Below are positions 1-8,591 of a stretch of 64,000 bases of DNA, in pieces; position 1 is the stretch's first letter, and every line of letters begins with the position of its first letter. The position numbers were made by a program, and so were the translations under genes. Under the pieces are notes generated by a model. The model saw nothing but the letters and a program-made list of their open reading frames with translations. It had not been told where the DNA came from and ran no database searches. The DNA lies in assembly GCA_045656705.1 (NCBI GenBank), contig JAZORR010000050.1, positions 124,001 through 188,000 of the forward strand. The letters are read 5' to 3'. The stretch comes from RGIG4576 sp045656705. GTDB lineage: Bacteria > Bacteroidota > Bacteroidia > Bacteroidales > Muribaculaceae.

Positions 1-57
1 AACACTCAACAATACTACGATTGCTATTAAAGCCTCTTTTGATAAGATTTTCTTCAT
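1..57 (-). CDS. MCE/MlaD-like transporter protein, N-terminal fragment
   Basis: Only the first 19 codons are inside the window; the reading frame runs off the left edge. They encode a Met-Lys-Lys start followed by a Ser-Lys-Glu motif and a hydrophobic stretch, as in the N-terminal membrane anchor of Bacteroidales MCE (MlaD-like) lipid-transport proteins. The start lies 26 bases after the stop of the amidase gene on the same strand, and amidase followed by an MCE gene is a common order in this group. The assignment rests on that neighbourhood and a short N-terminus, so it is tentative. Confidence 0.5.
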   Translation of the reverse strand, partial: MKKILSKEALIAIVVLLSV

Positions 58-83
58 TATTTTTTATTTTTAATTATTCGTAA

Positions 84-1193
84 TTATTTAATTCGTTTGC
101 CATTTTCAAACACCACTATAAAAGCTTCAGGAAATTTCTTTCTAACATTTTTCAGCTCCTTCTTAGCTGCTGTTTCAGAGTCAAACGAACCATATATGTA
201 CTTATATATTTTATCTTCTTTATATACATCTACAGTTTCTAACCCCTTAAACTTACTATCATCCACATCAAGTTTCTTGGTAGAGGTGAGAAACTGTATT
301 TTATATTCTATTTTATTATTATTTCTTATTATGCTTACATCGTTGGCTTCATCAATATCCTGTTGTATAGAATTCCCTTTTGTATTAACTGCTGCTACTT
401 TCTTATCATTAATATCCTTATATTCTACAAATGCGTTATATATAGCATCTGCCATTTGTTTTTGACCACTCTTCGAGCCTAAAAACTTTTCTTGAGTAGG
501 GTTACAAATAAAATCGAGTTCCACCAATACTGCAGGCATTGAAGTTTGAGCCAACACAAGAAAACCCGCTTGTCTCACTCCCCTATCTGCACGCTTTGCA
601 GTAGACGATAACTTCTTTTGCACTCTTGAAGCAAAATCCACACTTTGCTGCATATGTGAACTTTGATTTATTTCAAATATTATATATGATTCAGATGAAG
701 CTGGATCAAAACCATGATATTTTTTTTCATAATTTTCTTCCAATGCAATCACAGAATTTTCTCTCATCGCCACTTCTAAATTGTCATCACTTTTATGAAG
801 ACCTAAAGTGTAGGTTGAAGCACCTTTTATAGTTTTTCTATCTTTATTACGCTTGTCTAACGAATTGCAATGAATAGATATAAACAAATCTCCTTTTGCC
901 TTATTAGCTATTTGAGCTCGCTCTTGTAAGGTTAAATATTTATCATCGTCACGAGTAAACACAACCTTTACATTTTCCATATTATTGCTTATCATCTCCC
1001 CCAAGCGCAATGCTACCGAGAGATTAACATCCTTCTCTCTCACTTTTTGCCCTAAAGCGCCCACATCTTTACCACCATGACCTGCATCTATCACAATAGT
1101 ATAACTATCTGCATTCATTTGTATCGCAACAAACACAGACAGCAAAATAAGTATATAGCGTTTTATTCTTACTTCAATATTTTTCAAACTCAT
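84..1193 (-). CDS. N-acetylmuramoyl-L-alanine amidase (AmiC type) with SPOR-like tail
   Basis: Periplasmic zinc amidase that cleaves the amide bond between MurNAc and the stem peptide during cell separation. The 369-residue product starts with a basic, hydrophobic signal segment (about residues 8-29). The Amidase_3 domain follows: DAGHGGKDVGA with zinc ligand His39, second ligand Glu53 in REKDVNL, third ligand His108 in SIHCN, and catalytic Glu225 in VELDFICNP. The last 90 or so residues resemble the SPOR-like tail of Bacteroidales amidases (KIQFLTS near 292, YKYIYGSF near 330). It precedes the MCE-like gene by 26 bases and probably shares its transcript. The start is the first Met of the signal sequence. 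Confidence 0.93.
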   Translation of the reverse strand: MSLKNIEVRIKRYILILLSVFVAIQMNADSYTIVIDAGHGGKDVGALGQKVREKDVNLSVALRLGEMISNNMENVKVVFTRDDDKYLTLQERAQIANKAKGDLFISIHCNSLDKRNKDRKTIKGASTYTLGLHKSDDNLEVAMRENSVIALEENYEKKYHGFDPASSESYIIFEINQSSHMQQSVDFASRVQKKLSSTAKRADRGVRQAGFLVLAQTSMPAVLVELDFICNPTQEKFLGSKSGQKQMADAIYNAFVEYKDINDKKVAAVNTKGNSIQQDIDEANDVSIIRNNNKIEYKIQFLTSTKKLDVDDSKFKGLETVDVYKEDKIYKYIYGSFDSETAAKKELKNVRKKFPEAFIVVFENGKRIK

Positions 1194-1217
1194 TCTCTAA
1201 ATAAGAAGAATTATGTG

Positions 1218-1225
1218 CAAAATTA
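1218..1225 (-). promoter_or_regulatory. -7 element (TAnnTTTG) of the amidase gene
   Basis: On the minus strand this reads TAATTTTG, matching the Bacteroidota -7 consensus, 24 bases before the amidase start codon. No convincing -33 TTTG was picked out. Confidence 0.5.
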
Positions 1226-1331
1226 CAAAAACATCTACAATTTGCCCCTATTCAACTCCATTTTTTTGTATTTTGGTTACATATCGACAAAAAAAACTGA
1301 AAATTGAAATGAATTATTGCTCCTAAACTAT

Positions 1332-1339
1332 TATTTTTG
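1332..1339 (+). promoter_or_regulatory. -7 element (TAnnTTTG) of aroE
   Basis: TATTTTTG matches the Bacteroidota -7 consensus 47 bases before the aroE ATG, in the 193-base divergent intergenic region. Confidence 0.5.
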
Positions 1340-1386
1340 TAACAAATTTACTCCATTTTCTGATTTACTTATTAATATTACAGATT

Positions 1387-2136
1387 ATGAAAGATACTAT
1401 ATACGGACTTTTAGGCTACCCTCTCGGGCATTCTTTTTCTAAAAACTACTTCAACAATAAATTTGAAGCAGAAAACATCAATGCAGAATATCTCAATTTT
1501 GAGATTCCTGATATCAATATGCTGATGGAAGTCATCAGTGAATACTACAACCTAAATGGATTGAATGTCACTATCCCATACAAAGAACAGGTTATACCAT
1601 TTTTGGACGAACTTGATGAAGATGCTGCCAATATTGGAGCAGTGAATGTAATCAAAATTATTCGAGACAAGGATGAAAATATCACACTTAAAGGTTACAA
1701 CTCCGATGTTATCGGTTTTTGCGATTCCATAGCACCTCTATTAAAACCACATATGAAGAAAGCTTTGATTTTAGGTACAGGAGGAGCTGCTAAAGCTGTG
1801 TGTTATGGACTAAAGAAATTAGGCATTGAAACTCAATATGTATCCAGAAGAAAAAGTGAAACTGCAATATCCTATGCCGATCTAAATCAAGATGTGCTTG
1901 ATGAATATCACATTATAGTCAACACCACTCCTCTCGGTATGTATCCTAATATAGATGAATGCCCCGACATTCCTTATGAATGCCTATCTTCTAAACATCT
2001 ATGCTATGACCTTTTGTACAATCCCGATGAAACTCTGTTTATGAAAAACGCTAAGGCATTTGGAGCCGAAACTAAAAATGGACTTGAAATGCTCATCTTA
2101 CAAGCATTCGCTGGATACGAAATTTGGAATTCCTAA
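1387..2136 (+). CDS. aroE: Shikimate dehydrogenase
   Basis: Cytoplasmic NADP-dependent reduction of 3-dehydroshikimate to shikimate. The 249-residue product is slightly shorter than the usual 270 or so. Visible motifs: substrate-binding GYPLGHSFS (residues 10-18), NVTIPYK with catalytic Lys66, GAVN near 84-87, the NSD motif with Asp107, the dinucleotide-binding loop LGTGGAAKA (129-137), NTTPLGM near 180, and the C-terminal GLEMLILQA helix. It lies 18 bases ahead of the comEC-like gene on the same strand. It belongs to the same pathway as the Phe/Tyr operon at 34.1-38.0 kb but is not linked to it. Confidence 0.96.
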   Translation: MKDTIYGLLGYPLGHSFSKNYFNNKFEAENINAEYLNFEIPDINMLMEVISEYYNLNGLNVTIPYKEQVIPFLDELDEDAANIGAVNVIKIIRDKDENITLKGYNSDVIGFCDSIAPLLKPHMKKALILGTGGAAKAVCYGLKKLGIETQYVSRRKSETAISYADLNQDVLDEYHIIVNTTPLGMYPNIDECPDIPYECLSSKHLCYDLLYNPDETLFMKNAKAFGAETKNGLEMLILQAFAGYEIWNS

Positions 2137-2154
2137 TCATAAAATTTCCTATCT

Positions 2155-4206
2155 ATGAACATATTTGCAAGAATACCTATACTTAAAATTGTAATTCCTT
2201 TTGTTGTGGGTATTCTTGCAACTTTTTTTTATGTACCATCATATACTATTCTTATAGCTATATTAGCATTCTGTTGCTTGGCGCAATTTATTCTTAATCA
2301 TTACGCTACGCCTATAATAAGAATCAGCCAAAACCATTTCCTATCTATTCCTCTATTTATTTTATTTATAGCTCTCGGTGGTATTTGTGCTAAAATTCAC
2401 ACCCCATTAGAGTTACCAACACTAAACTTTGAAAAATCCACAGCGATAGCAAGAATAGAAAGAATTACCCACAACGACTTTTCGATGAGTGCACATGTCA
2501 ATGTGATTCAGCATTTTGATTCTTGTGACAATAGTTCACATATCAATCGTAAAATGACTGCATGGATTCAAGGCAACAACTACGACCTTAAAGAAGGTAG
2601 TATTATTATATTTAAGTTCTCACCTCAAAGAATATCCAATTCAGGAAATCCAGAAGAATTTGACTATGCTTTTTACCAACGCAATAAGGGTATTCTTTAC
2701 CATCTTTTCATTAAGCAAAATGAATATCAAATAATAGGTAACAAACATTCTTTTATCTCCTTTTCAAGAAGCATTCAGCAAAAGATTATAGAATTTATCC
2801 ATAATTCGAGTCTTACCCCACAAGCAAAAGCATTCTTTTGTACTATTATTATGGGCGACTCCACATATTTAGATAATAATACAAGAGAAAATTTCTCTTA
2901 TGCAGGAGTCTCTCATATTTTAGCACTAAGTGGGCTACATGTGTGCATAATATCTTTTATAATAAGTATCATTCTATTCCCTCTTGATTATTTCAAATTA
3001 AAGAAACTACGATTCTTCATCACGATTGTTTTACTTATTATCTTCTCCATAGTAATAGGTTTGCCGTCTTCAGTAATGAGAGCGTGTGTAATGATATGTT
3101 TTGTATTATTTGCTCACATATTACATCGCAAAAACACATCTTTAAATGCCCTCTTTGCATCGGCACTCGTGATACTTTTAGTAAGTCCATTCTCTTTATT
3201 TGAAATCGGATTTCAATTAAGTTTCATATCGGTATTTCTCATTCTAATATTATCCGACAAACTCACTATAATCTCGCCAAAACAAGAAATTCTTTATTAT
3301 TTCTATTCATTAGTGATAATATCTTTGATTTCGTCTATTGGAACAATGATTTTCACTGCATACTATTTTAACTACATTTCTGTAATCTCTTTATTTTCTA
3401 ATTTACTAATAGTTCCTATTCTACCCATCATACTTGGCATAGGAATTATTTACACTCTATTACTTTGCTTAGGATTTGACATCGACTTTATAACAGACAT
3501 CCTCAATAAATCATACCAGCTTATTGTAGATATTTCTTCAGGTTTCATAGTTATACCATATTCTCACATTAGCAACATTTATATTTCTCCTTCAATGTTG
3601 ATACTTGGGATTATATCAATAATCTCAGTAATATTTTTTATTATGCATAAGAGAAAACGATTTTATTTTATTGTCGTTATTACATCCTTCGCTTCAATGA
3701 TAATGCTTAATTTTATAGAGCATACTAAATCACCTGATTCAGGATATGCGATTTTACACGACTTTAAATCGTCTGCTATACTATCGCTACACAACAATCA
3801 TGCTGAGTTGTTATTTTGCAATGATAGCATTAATATTGCAGACTTTAAATTCAAACATCGTGCGTTTCTTGCGAAATATCATATTTCAAACTTACACACC
3901 AACCATATTACATCCGACACTACTCTTATATTGGGAAATTATAAAGTAGCAATTATAGCATCTAATAAAGCAAAAAAGACTATACACACACCAAAGATTA
4001 ATGTGGATCTTTTATATATCACAAAAGACTATTACGGAGATATTGCTAATTTACTACAAAATTATACACCTAAAAGGATTGTCCTCAGTGCTAATATTCA
4101 TCACGAGCGAGAAGCTAATCTTATAAATGAATGTAATAAACTTAATATCCCTTACCACTCAATATCTTCACAGGGTGCCATATATGCTTTCTATAGCACT
4201 CAATAA
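2155..4206 (+). CDS. comEC: ComEC/Rec2-family membrane protein
   Basis: Polytopic inner-membrane protein of the competence channel family, 683 residues. The N-terminus has paired membrane helices and a soluble DUF4131-like part (about 30-200). The Competence domain (about 225-490) opens with the typical ALSGLHV motif and holds many hydrophobic helices. The C-terminal 140 or so residues are soluble but lack the HxHxDH metallo-beta-lactamase signature seen in long ComEC proteins. A role in DNA uptake is family knowledge; no other competence gene is in the window. Co-directional with aroE (18-base gap); the stop is followed at once by a terminator. Confidence 0.88.
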   Translation: MNIFARIPILKIVIPFVVGILATFFYVPSYTILIAILAFCCLAQFILNHYATPIIRISQNHFLSIPLFILFIALGGICAKIHTPLELPTLNFEKSTAIARIERITHNDFSMSAHVNVIQHFDSCDNSSHINRKMTAWIQGNNYDLKEGSIIIFKFSPQRISNSGNPEEFDYAFYQRNKGILYHLFIKQNEYQIIGNKHSFISFSRSIQQKIIEFIHNSSLTPQAKAFFCTIIMGDSTYLDNNTRENFSYAGVSHILALSGLHVCIISFIISIILFPLDYFKLKKLRFFITIVLLIIFSIVIGLPSSVMRACVMICFVLFAHILHRKNTSLNALFASALVILLVSPFSLFEIGFQLSFISVFLILILSDKLTIISPKQEILYYFYSLVIISLISSIGTMIFTAYYFNYISVISLFSNLLIVPILPIILGIGIIYTLLLCLGFDIDFITDILNKSYQLIVDISSGFIVIPYSHISNIYISPSMLILGIISIISVIFFIMHKRKRFYFIVVITSFASMIMLNFIEHTKSPDSGYAILHDFKSSAILSLHNNHAELLFCNDSINIADFKFKHRAFLAKYHISNLHTNHITSDTTLILGNYKVAIIASNKAKKTIHTPKINVDLLYITKDYYGDIANLLQNYTPKRIVLSANIHHEREANLINECNKLNIPYHSISSQGAIYAFYSTQ

Positions 4207-4242
4207 AAAAGAGAAACATAGCATCTGCCACATTTCTCTTTT
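4207..4242. terminator. Bidirectional terminator between comEC and DUF5606 gene
   Basis: AAAAGAGAAA (4207-4216) pairs with TTTCTCTTTT (4233-4242), with A-rich and T-rich flanks on both sides, between convergent genes. Confidence 0.7.
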
Positions 4243-4273
4243 ATTATTCATTTGGATTATTTGAATGAAATTC

Positions 4274-4714
4274 TTAGTTTTCTTCCTTTTCAAGTTCCAC
4301 TTCTGTTTCCACTTCAGCTTCTTCTTGTTCTGCGAATTCAGTAATACCTGCACCTATCAAAAGATTGTACCAAGTAATTACCTTCTTGATATCATTTGGA
4401 TAAACACGTTCTTGGTCAAAGTCTGGAAGAATTTCTTCAAAGAAAGCAAACAAAGCCTTCTTATCTGCATATTGCTTAATATCAATAACCTTACCTTCGT
4501 TCTTGTCGCTAATGATTTGCATAACATCACTCAATGGCACTTCTTCATCGTAAGTGTAGATTGCGATATCACCCAAAGAAATTATTTTATCGTGAGAATA
4601 AGCTGGTACTCTTTTACCATCAGCCAATCCTTCTACAATAATCATATTTTTACCATAAGAGACCAATTTATATAGTCCCGATTTGCCTGAAATTGATAAT
4701 ATTTTCTTCAACAT
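4274..4714 (-). CDS. DUF5606 domain protein
   Basis: Conserved Bacteroidota protein of unknown function, 146 residues. The N-terminus reads MLKKILSISGKSGLYKLVS, which closely matches the DUF5606 family, and is followed by an SH3-like beta-rich segment (about 1-70) and a helical part with FFEEILPDFDQERVY near 90. The last 18 residues are a Glu/Lys-rich acidic tail. No signal peptide or membrane helix is visible, so it is probably cytoplasmic. It is the last gene before the comEC terminator and reads away from coaE with a 113-base gap. Confidence 0.85.
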   Translation of the reverse strand: MLKKILSISGKSGLYKLVSYGKNMIIVEGLADGKRVPAYSHDKIISLGDIAIYTYDEEVPLSDVMQIISDKNEGKVIDIKQYADKKALFAFFEEILPDFDQERVYPNDIKKVITWYNLLIGAGITEFAEQEEAEVETEVELEKEEN

Positions 4715-4827
4715 AATTATATTATTCTTTGTAAAAATGTTTATTTTTTAAAATCGAATGCAAATTTAGCATTCATTTTCGGTTATATCAAGAACTTTAC
4801 ACACTTTTACATTTATCATCATTTATT

Positions 4828-5403
4828 TTAATTGTATTTAATCAAATTAAGCACTTGAGGCAATAGTGGATGTACTCCATCATTCACCACCACACTACAC
4901 TTACTCAATTTACTAAAATCTTGCGATTTCTGAGCTTTTATTCTACTTCGCACATCATCTTCACTTATTGAATTTCGCTTCATCACACGCTCCACTCTCA
5001 AATCCTCTGGAGCATCTACAATCCACGCATCATCTATTATATCAAGTAAATTGCTTTGCATCAGAATTGCAGTTTCCACAAACATCACATCCTCTCGGCA
5101 GATCTTCATCTTTTCAAGTAAATCTTGCTTCACTCTTGGATGAACTATGGAATTCAACTTGTTCAATGCCGTTTTATCATTAAACACAATACTGCTTATG
5201 TGTTGCGTATTTATATAACCCTCTACAGTGATACTATTCTCGCCAAAAGCATCTACCAAATCTCTTTTTATATCTTCGTTTGTGTTCATTAATCTTTTAG
5301 CTTCACTATCACAATCATAAACACAATATCCGAGTATTCTAAGAATATTAGACACTACACTTTTACCGCTACCAATGCCTCCCGTTATTGCTATAAGTTT
5401 CAT
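4828..5403 (-). CDS. coaE: Dephospho-CoA kinase
   Basis: Last step of CoA synthesis: ATP-dependent phosphorylation of the ribose 3'-OH of dephospho-CoA. The 191-residue protein has the P-loop GGIGSGKS at residues 8-15, the DCDSEAKRLM motif near 31-40, IVHPRV near 86, and the lid-region sequence RVMKRN with a nearby RSRIKAQ. Length is normal for the family. It follows ybbR with a 7-base gap, so the two are probably co-transcribed. Confidence 0.96.
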   Translation of the reverse strand: MKLIAITGGIGSGKSVVSNILRILGYCVYDCDSEAKRLMNTNEDIKRDLVDAFGENSITVEGYINTQHISSIVFNDKTALNKLNSIVHPRVKQDLLEKMKICREDVMFVETAILMQSNLLDIIDDAWIVDAPEDLRVERVMKRNSISEDDVRSRIKAQKSQDFSKLSKCSVVVNDGVHPLLPQVLNLIKYN

Positions 5404-5410
5404 CGCTCTA

Positions 5411-6382
5411 TCAATATCTCTCTATTACAAATTCTACGCTATCTTGTTCCAAAGATATATTCATATAAGTAGATGGTGTGTTATCCAAATCAAGGCTCAC
5501 CTTATTACTTTTTGCTCGTTCTATCTCTTTATAATCTACAACAGCCTCAAACGATACATTTTTATGATAAAGACTAATCGGCACAAGAAACGACACCATA
5601 GCCTTCGATGGGAAAGTAATTACATTCAAATCTGAAGGCATATTTTTCACCACTACCGGTATATCCATCTTTTTAGAAATCAATGGCTCCACAGGTACCA
5701 TTAAACGAACCTGATTAGGTTCAATTTTAGCACCTTCAATTGGTAATATATCCACTGTAGTAAATAACGAATCTCTTAAATCTCTATTTTCTAAATGAGA
5801 GGTACGCACAGATGAAATAGCATTAAGGGTATTGATATCAGAATACACCATAGCCGAATCATAATCTAATTTATTTTCGCCATAAATAGTGTATTGAATA
5901 TTTGGTTGTACATCTGCATCAAGTATAATTGGCACTTTCTTACCTGGTAGATTGGTGTACTTTAAATCTATATCTTCCAACGACAAGTTTTGTATATTTG
6001 TATTACTTTCAAAAAGTCCTCTTATATATCTGCGTAATTCGGCATTCGATACATAGAACGAGCCATCGGTAGATATATAATCTTTAAACTTCAAATTTAA
6101 TTCTGGACTTTCTCCCACTACAAATTTCAACAACGACAGACCTTTACCAGTTACACTCACATTCACCTGCTTAGGTATATCACTTATGATAGTAGAACTA
6201 TCAGGTACTCCACCTATTTTTATAGGTATTTCCACGTCATATTGAACATTATCATTCAATGACACAAACAGCCAAAAGACAAACGATATGAATACAAATA
6301 ATATATATTGCAACGCAGTCTTTGTTGCAAATGTTCGCACTTTAATTCTCTCTAAAAATCCTTTTATTTTATCTATATTCAT
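5411..6382 (-). CDS. YbbR-like (CdaR-like) domain protein
   Basis: Membrane-anchored protein with YbbR-like repeats, 323 residues from the chosen start. One transmembrane helix (about residues 28-46, rich in Phe/Leu/Ile) is followed by an extracytoplasmic region with repeated beta-rich units (VPDSSTIISDIPKQVNVSVTG near 60). In Firmicutes such proteins modulate the diadenylate cyclase CdaA; no cyclase gene is nearby. Upstream Met codons at 6418 and 6406 fall inside the terminator hairpin at 6401-6434, so the Met at 6382 is preferred. It lies immediately upstream of coaE. Confidence 0.82.
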   Translation of the reverse strand: MNIDKIKGFLERIKVRTFATKTALQYILFVFISFVFWLFVSLNDNVQYDVEIPIKIGGVPDSSTIISDIPKQVNVSVTGKGLSLLKFVVGESPELNLKFKDYISTDGSFYVSNAELRRYIRGLFESNTNIQNLSLEDIDLKYTNLPGKKVPIILDADVQPNIQYTIYGENKLDYDSAMVYSDINTLNAISSVRTSHLENRDLRDSLFTTVDILPIEGAKIEPNQVRLMVPVEPLISKKMDIPVVVKNMPSDLNVITFPSKAMVSFLVPISLYHKNVSFEAVVDYKEIERAKSNKVSLDLDNTPSTYMNISLEQDSVEFVIERY

Positions 6383-6400
6383 ATTCGTATCTTTTAAAAA

Positions 6401-6434
6401 AGCCATAAGCTTATACACTCATAAGCTAATGGCT
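6401..6434 (-). terminator. Terminator of the nusB-yajC transcript
   Basis: A 14-base arm at 6421-6434 pairs with 6401-6414 with one mismatch and a 6-base loop. On the minus strand the right arm runs into TTTTTT. It lies 37 bases after the yajC stop codon. Confidence 0.75.
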
Positions 6435-6471
6435 CTTTATTTTACTAATTTACTTATTTCAAAGTAACTAT

Positions 6472-6786
6472 TTACTTTTGTGCAGGAGCTTGTTCTTCAG
6501 CAGGACCTACGATGTAGTTCTTATCGATCTTGATTTTTACATTATCAGCAATTTCAAGAATGATTACTGCATCTTTAATTTCCTTAATCTTACCATACAC
6601 ACCACTTGCTGTTCTAACCTTGTTTCCTACTTCCAATGAATTCAAGAAATCTCTCATTCTTTTTCTTTCCTTGTTTTGAGGACGAATCATAAAAAAGTAG
6701 AAAATAGCAATCATTAGAACAATCATAATGATTGATGACATACCACTACCACCAGCAGCTTCTTGCAATAAAATTGATGTTAACAT
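6472..6786 (-). CDS. yajC: Preprotein translocase subunit YajC
   Basis: Small inner-membrane accessory subunit of the SecDF-YajC complex, 104 residues. One transmembrane helix spans about residues 17-35, followed by the family motif MIRPQNKERKRM and a small SH3-like cytoplasmic domain (VGNKVRTASGVYGKI). The Ala/Gln-rich C-terminus is typical. It lies 23 bases after nusB and ends at the terminator above, so nusB-yajC probably forms one transcript. Confidence 0.95.
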   Translation of the reverse strand: MLTSILLQEAAGGSGMSSIIMIVLMIAIFYFFMIRPQNKERKRMRDFLNSLEVGNKVRTASGVYGKIKEIKDAVIILEIADNVKIKIDKNYIVGPAEEQAPAQK

Positions 6787-6809
6787 ATTATTCTTTATTT
6801 AGTGTTTAA

Positions 6810-7742
6810 TTAATCTTTTGATATTCTACCAAAATCCTTCAAATATTTAATAGCCGAACTTAGAATACCATTAATAAATTGGCCACTCTTTGCAGTGCTA
6901 TAATATTTAGCAATTTCGATAAATTCGTTCATTGTCACCTTAGTAGGCACACTATCCACATTCTTCACTTCCGACAATGCCACACTTAGCACCACTCTAT
7001 CCATGAAGGCAATACGTTCAGCATCCCATTGGTCTTTCTGAATAAATCTATCTACAATGCTATTATTTTCTTCATTTTCTCTAACAACATATCCAAACAA
7101 TCGTTCACCGAACGCACGATCGTCATCATTGTTATAATCATCTTGAATGGTTGCCTCTTCAGGATTTGCCTTAAATTGCTTGATTGTCTTCACCACAAAT
7201 GTGCCCATTACGCTCAAGTCATCATTCCAATACACTGACTTAGATTCAAGCATTTCGTGCAAATCCTCATCGTCAAGTATTACAGTCTTCATAAGGTCTT
7301 TCCAAATGTCACAATCATCTTCGTAAGATGACTCCTCTTTGGCCATATAGTCCTTATAAACTTCTGAATTGATTATCTTATCATGCATAAGCTTCATGAA
7401 GATAATATCATCTCTCCATGAAAGATTTTTCTCATCAAGTATTTCTTGAAGCTTTTCGTTTTCTCTCAATTTTGCGATAAACTTATTTTCAGCAAATCGC
7501 ATATTTGGATTCAAATCTTCCTTAGTTGGCAGATATTTATGCTTTGCCTCGTCAAGTTTCAATTCATGATATTCTGTCAAATCCATCATCAACACAAGCA
7601 TAGAAATATACAATTCGTATGCCTTGTCAAGACTATTCTGCAATTCTTTCTTAGCTTCTGAAACTGTTTTATTCTCCTTTGTCAAAAGGTAAGAATACAC
7701 AATTTGCACTACCTTTATTCTTATTAAAATGCGTGTAATCAT
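6810..7742 (-). CDS. nusB: Transcription antitermination factor NusB
   Basis: RNA-binding factor of rRNA antitermination, which acts with NusE (S10) on boxA. At 310 residues it has the long N-terminal extension common in Bacteroidota NusB; the classical all-helical domain is the C-terminal third (from about residue 205, with VALSEV, VPTKVTMNEFIEIAKYYS, and FINGILSS). The ATG at 7742 is chosen because it gives the family-typical MITRILIRIKVVQIVYS N-terminus; the longer frame would need an upstream TTG. It sits 23 bases upstream of yajC. Confidence 0.92.
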   Translation of the reverse strand: MITRILIRIKVVQIVYSYLLTKENKTVSEAKKELQNSLDKAYELYISMLVLMMDLTEYHELKLDEAKHKYLPTKEDLNPNMRFAENKFIAKLRENEKLQEILDEKNLSWRDDIIFMKLMHDKIINSEVYKDYMAKEESSYEDDCDIWKDLMKTVILDDEDLHEMLESKSVYWNDDLSVMGTFVVKTIKQFKANPEEATIQDDYNNDDDRAFGERLFGYVVRENEENNSIVDRFIQKDQWDAERIAFMDRVVLSVALSEVKNVDSVPTKVTMNEFIEIAKYYSTAKSGQFINGILSSAIKYLKDFGRISKD

Positions 7743-7811
7743 AAAATTCAATTAGTTTATTTTGCAAAGTTACCTTAAAAAAGCTATTCTTTCAAAAAAA
7801 TTTAAGAGAAA

Positions 7812-8552
7812 TCACTCTTTATTACGCTGTCTCACCACTTCATACATCAAAATACCTGCTGCTACCGACACATTCAATGAATTTATATGCCCATATTCAG
7901 GAATTGTCACCAATTCATCACACACAGCTTCCACTTCAGGTTCGAGACCTCTGTCTTCTGCTCCCATCACTATTACTGTAGGCACAGTATAATCCACATC
8001 AGTGTATGCAACATTTGTTTTACCCGATGCTCCTACTATTTTACAACCATTAGCTTTCAAATAATTCAACGCACCTACCATACTATGTTCGCGACACACC
8101 TGCAGATAATTCAACGCACCAGCAGAAGTCTTCATAGCATCACCACTCACAGTTACACTATGACGCTCTGGAATTACTATTGCATCCACTCCAGCACATT
8201 CACAAGTGCGTGCTATTGCGCCAAAGTTACGCACATCTGTTATGCCATCAAGAGCCACCAAAAATGGCATCTTACCTGCTTCATATATCTCTGGCATCAC
8301 ATTGCTTATATTGCTATAAGTCACAGAAGAAAGTATCGCAAGTACTCCTTGATGATTCTTTTTTGTAATTCTATTTATTTTTTCAAGTGGAACGCGTTGC
8401 ACCAATATTCTATATTGTTTTACCAAGGCAAACAATTCGTTCACCATTTCGCCACTCAAATCCTTTTTAATCAATATCTTATCGATATCCTTACCAGCCT
8501 CAATAGCTTCTATCACAGGACGAATGCCAAATATATAATCACTCTTCTCCAT
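7812..8552 (-). CDS. rlmB: 23S rRNA 2'-O-methyltransferase, TrmH/RlmB family
   Basis: SPOUT-class enzyme that uses SAM to methylate the 2'-OH of a 23S rRNA guanosine (Gm2251 in E. coli numbering for RlmB). The 246-residue protein has a short N-terminal substrate-binding domain (IFGIRPVIEAI at 7-17) and the knotted catalytic domain with motif 1 DGITDVRNFGAIAR (about 96-109), motif 2 VMGAEDRGL (about 196), and motif 3 NSLNVSVAAGILMYE. It follows recN by 39 bases. RlmB rather than another TrmH homologue is the best fit but is not certain. Confidence 0.9.
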   Translation of the reverse strand: MEKSDYIFGIRPVIEAIEAGKDIDKILIKKDLSGEMVNELFALVKQYRILVQRVPLEKINRITKKNHQGVLAILSSVTYSNISNVMPEIYEAGKMPFLVALDGITDVRNFGAIARTCECAGVDAIVIPERHSVTVSGDAMKTSAGALNYLQVCREHSMVGALNYLKANGCKIVGASGKTNVAYTDVDYTVPTVIVMGAEDRGLEPEVEAVCDELVTIPEYGHINSLNVSVAAGILMYEVVRQRNKE

Positions 8553-8591
8553 ATTATGTATGATTTATTACTTTCGTTATTGGGAACACCC

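Noticed and set aside
97..465. Plus-strand open frame opposite the amidase gene
   Set aside because: Lies wholly inside the amidase gene in antisense and shows no protein-family resemblance; typical of AT-rich shadow frames.
6383..6418. Longer start for the YbbR-like gene
   Set aside because: The extra codons fall inside the yajC terminator hairpin.
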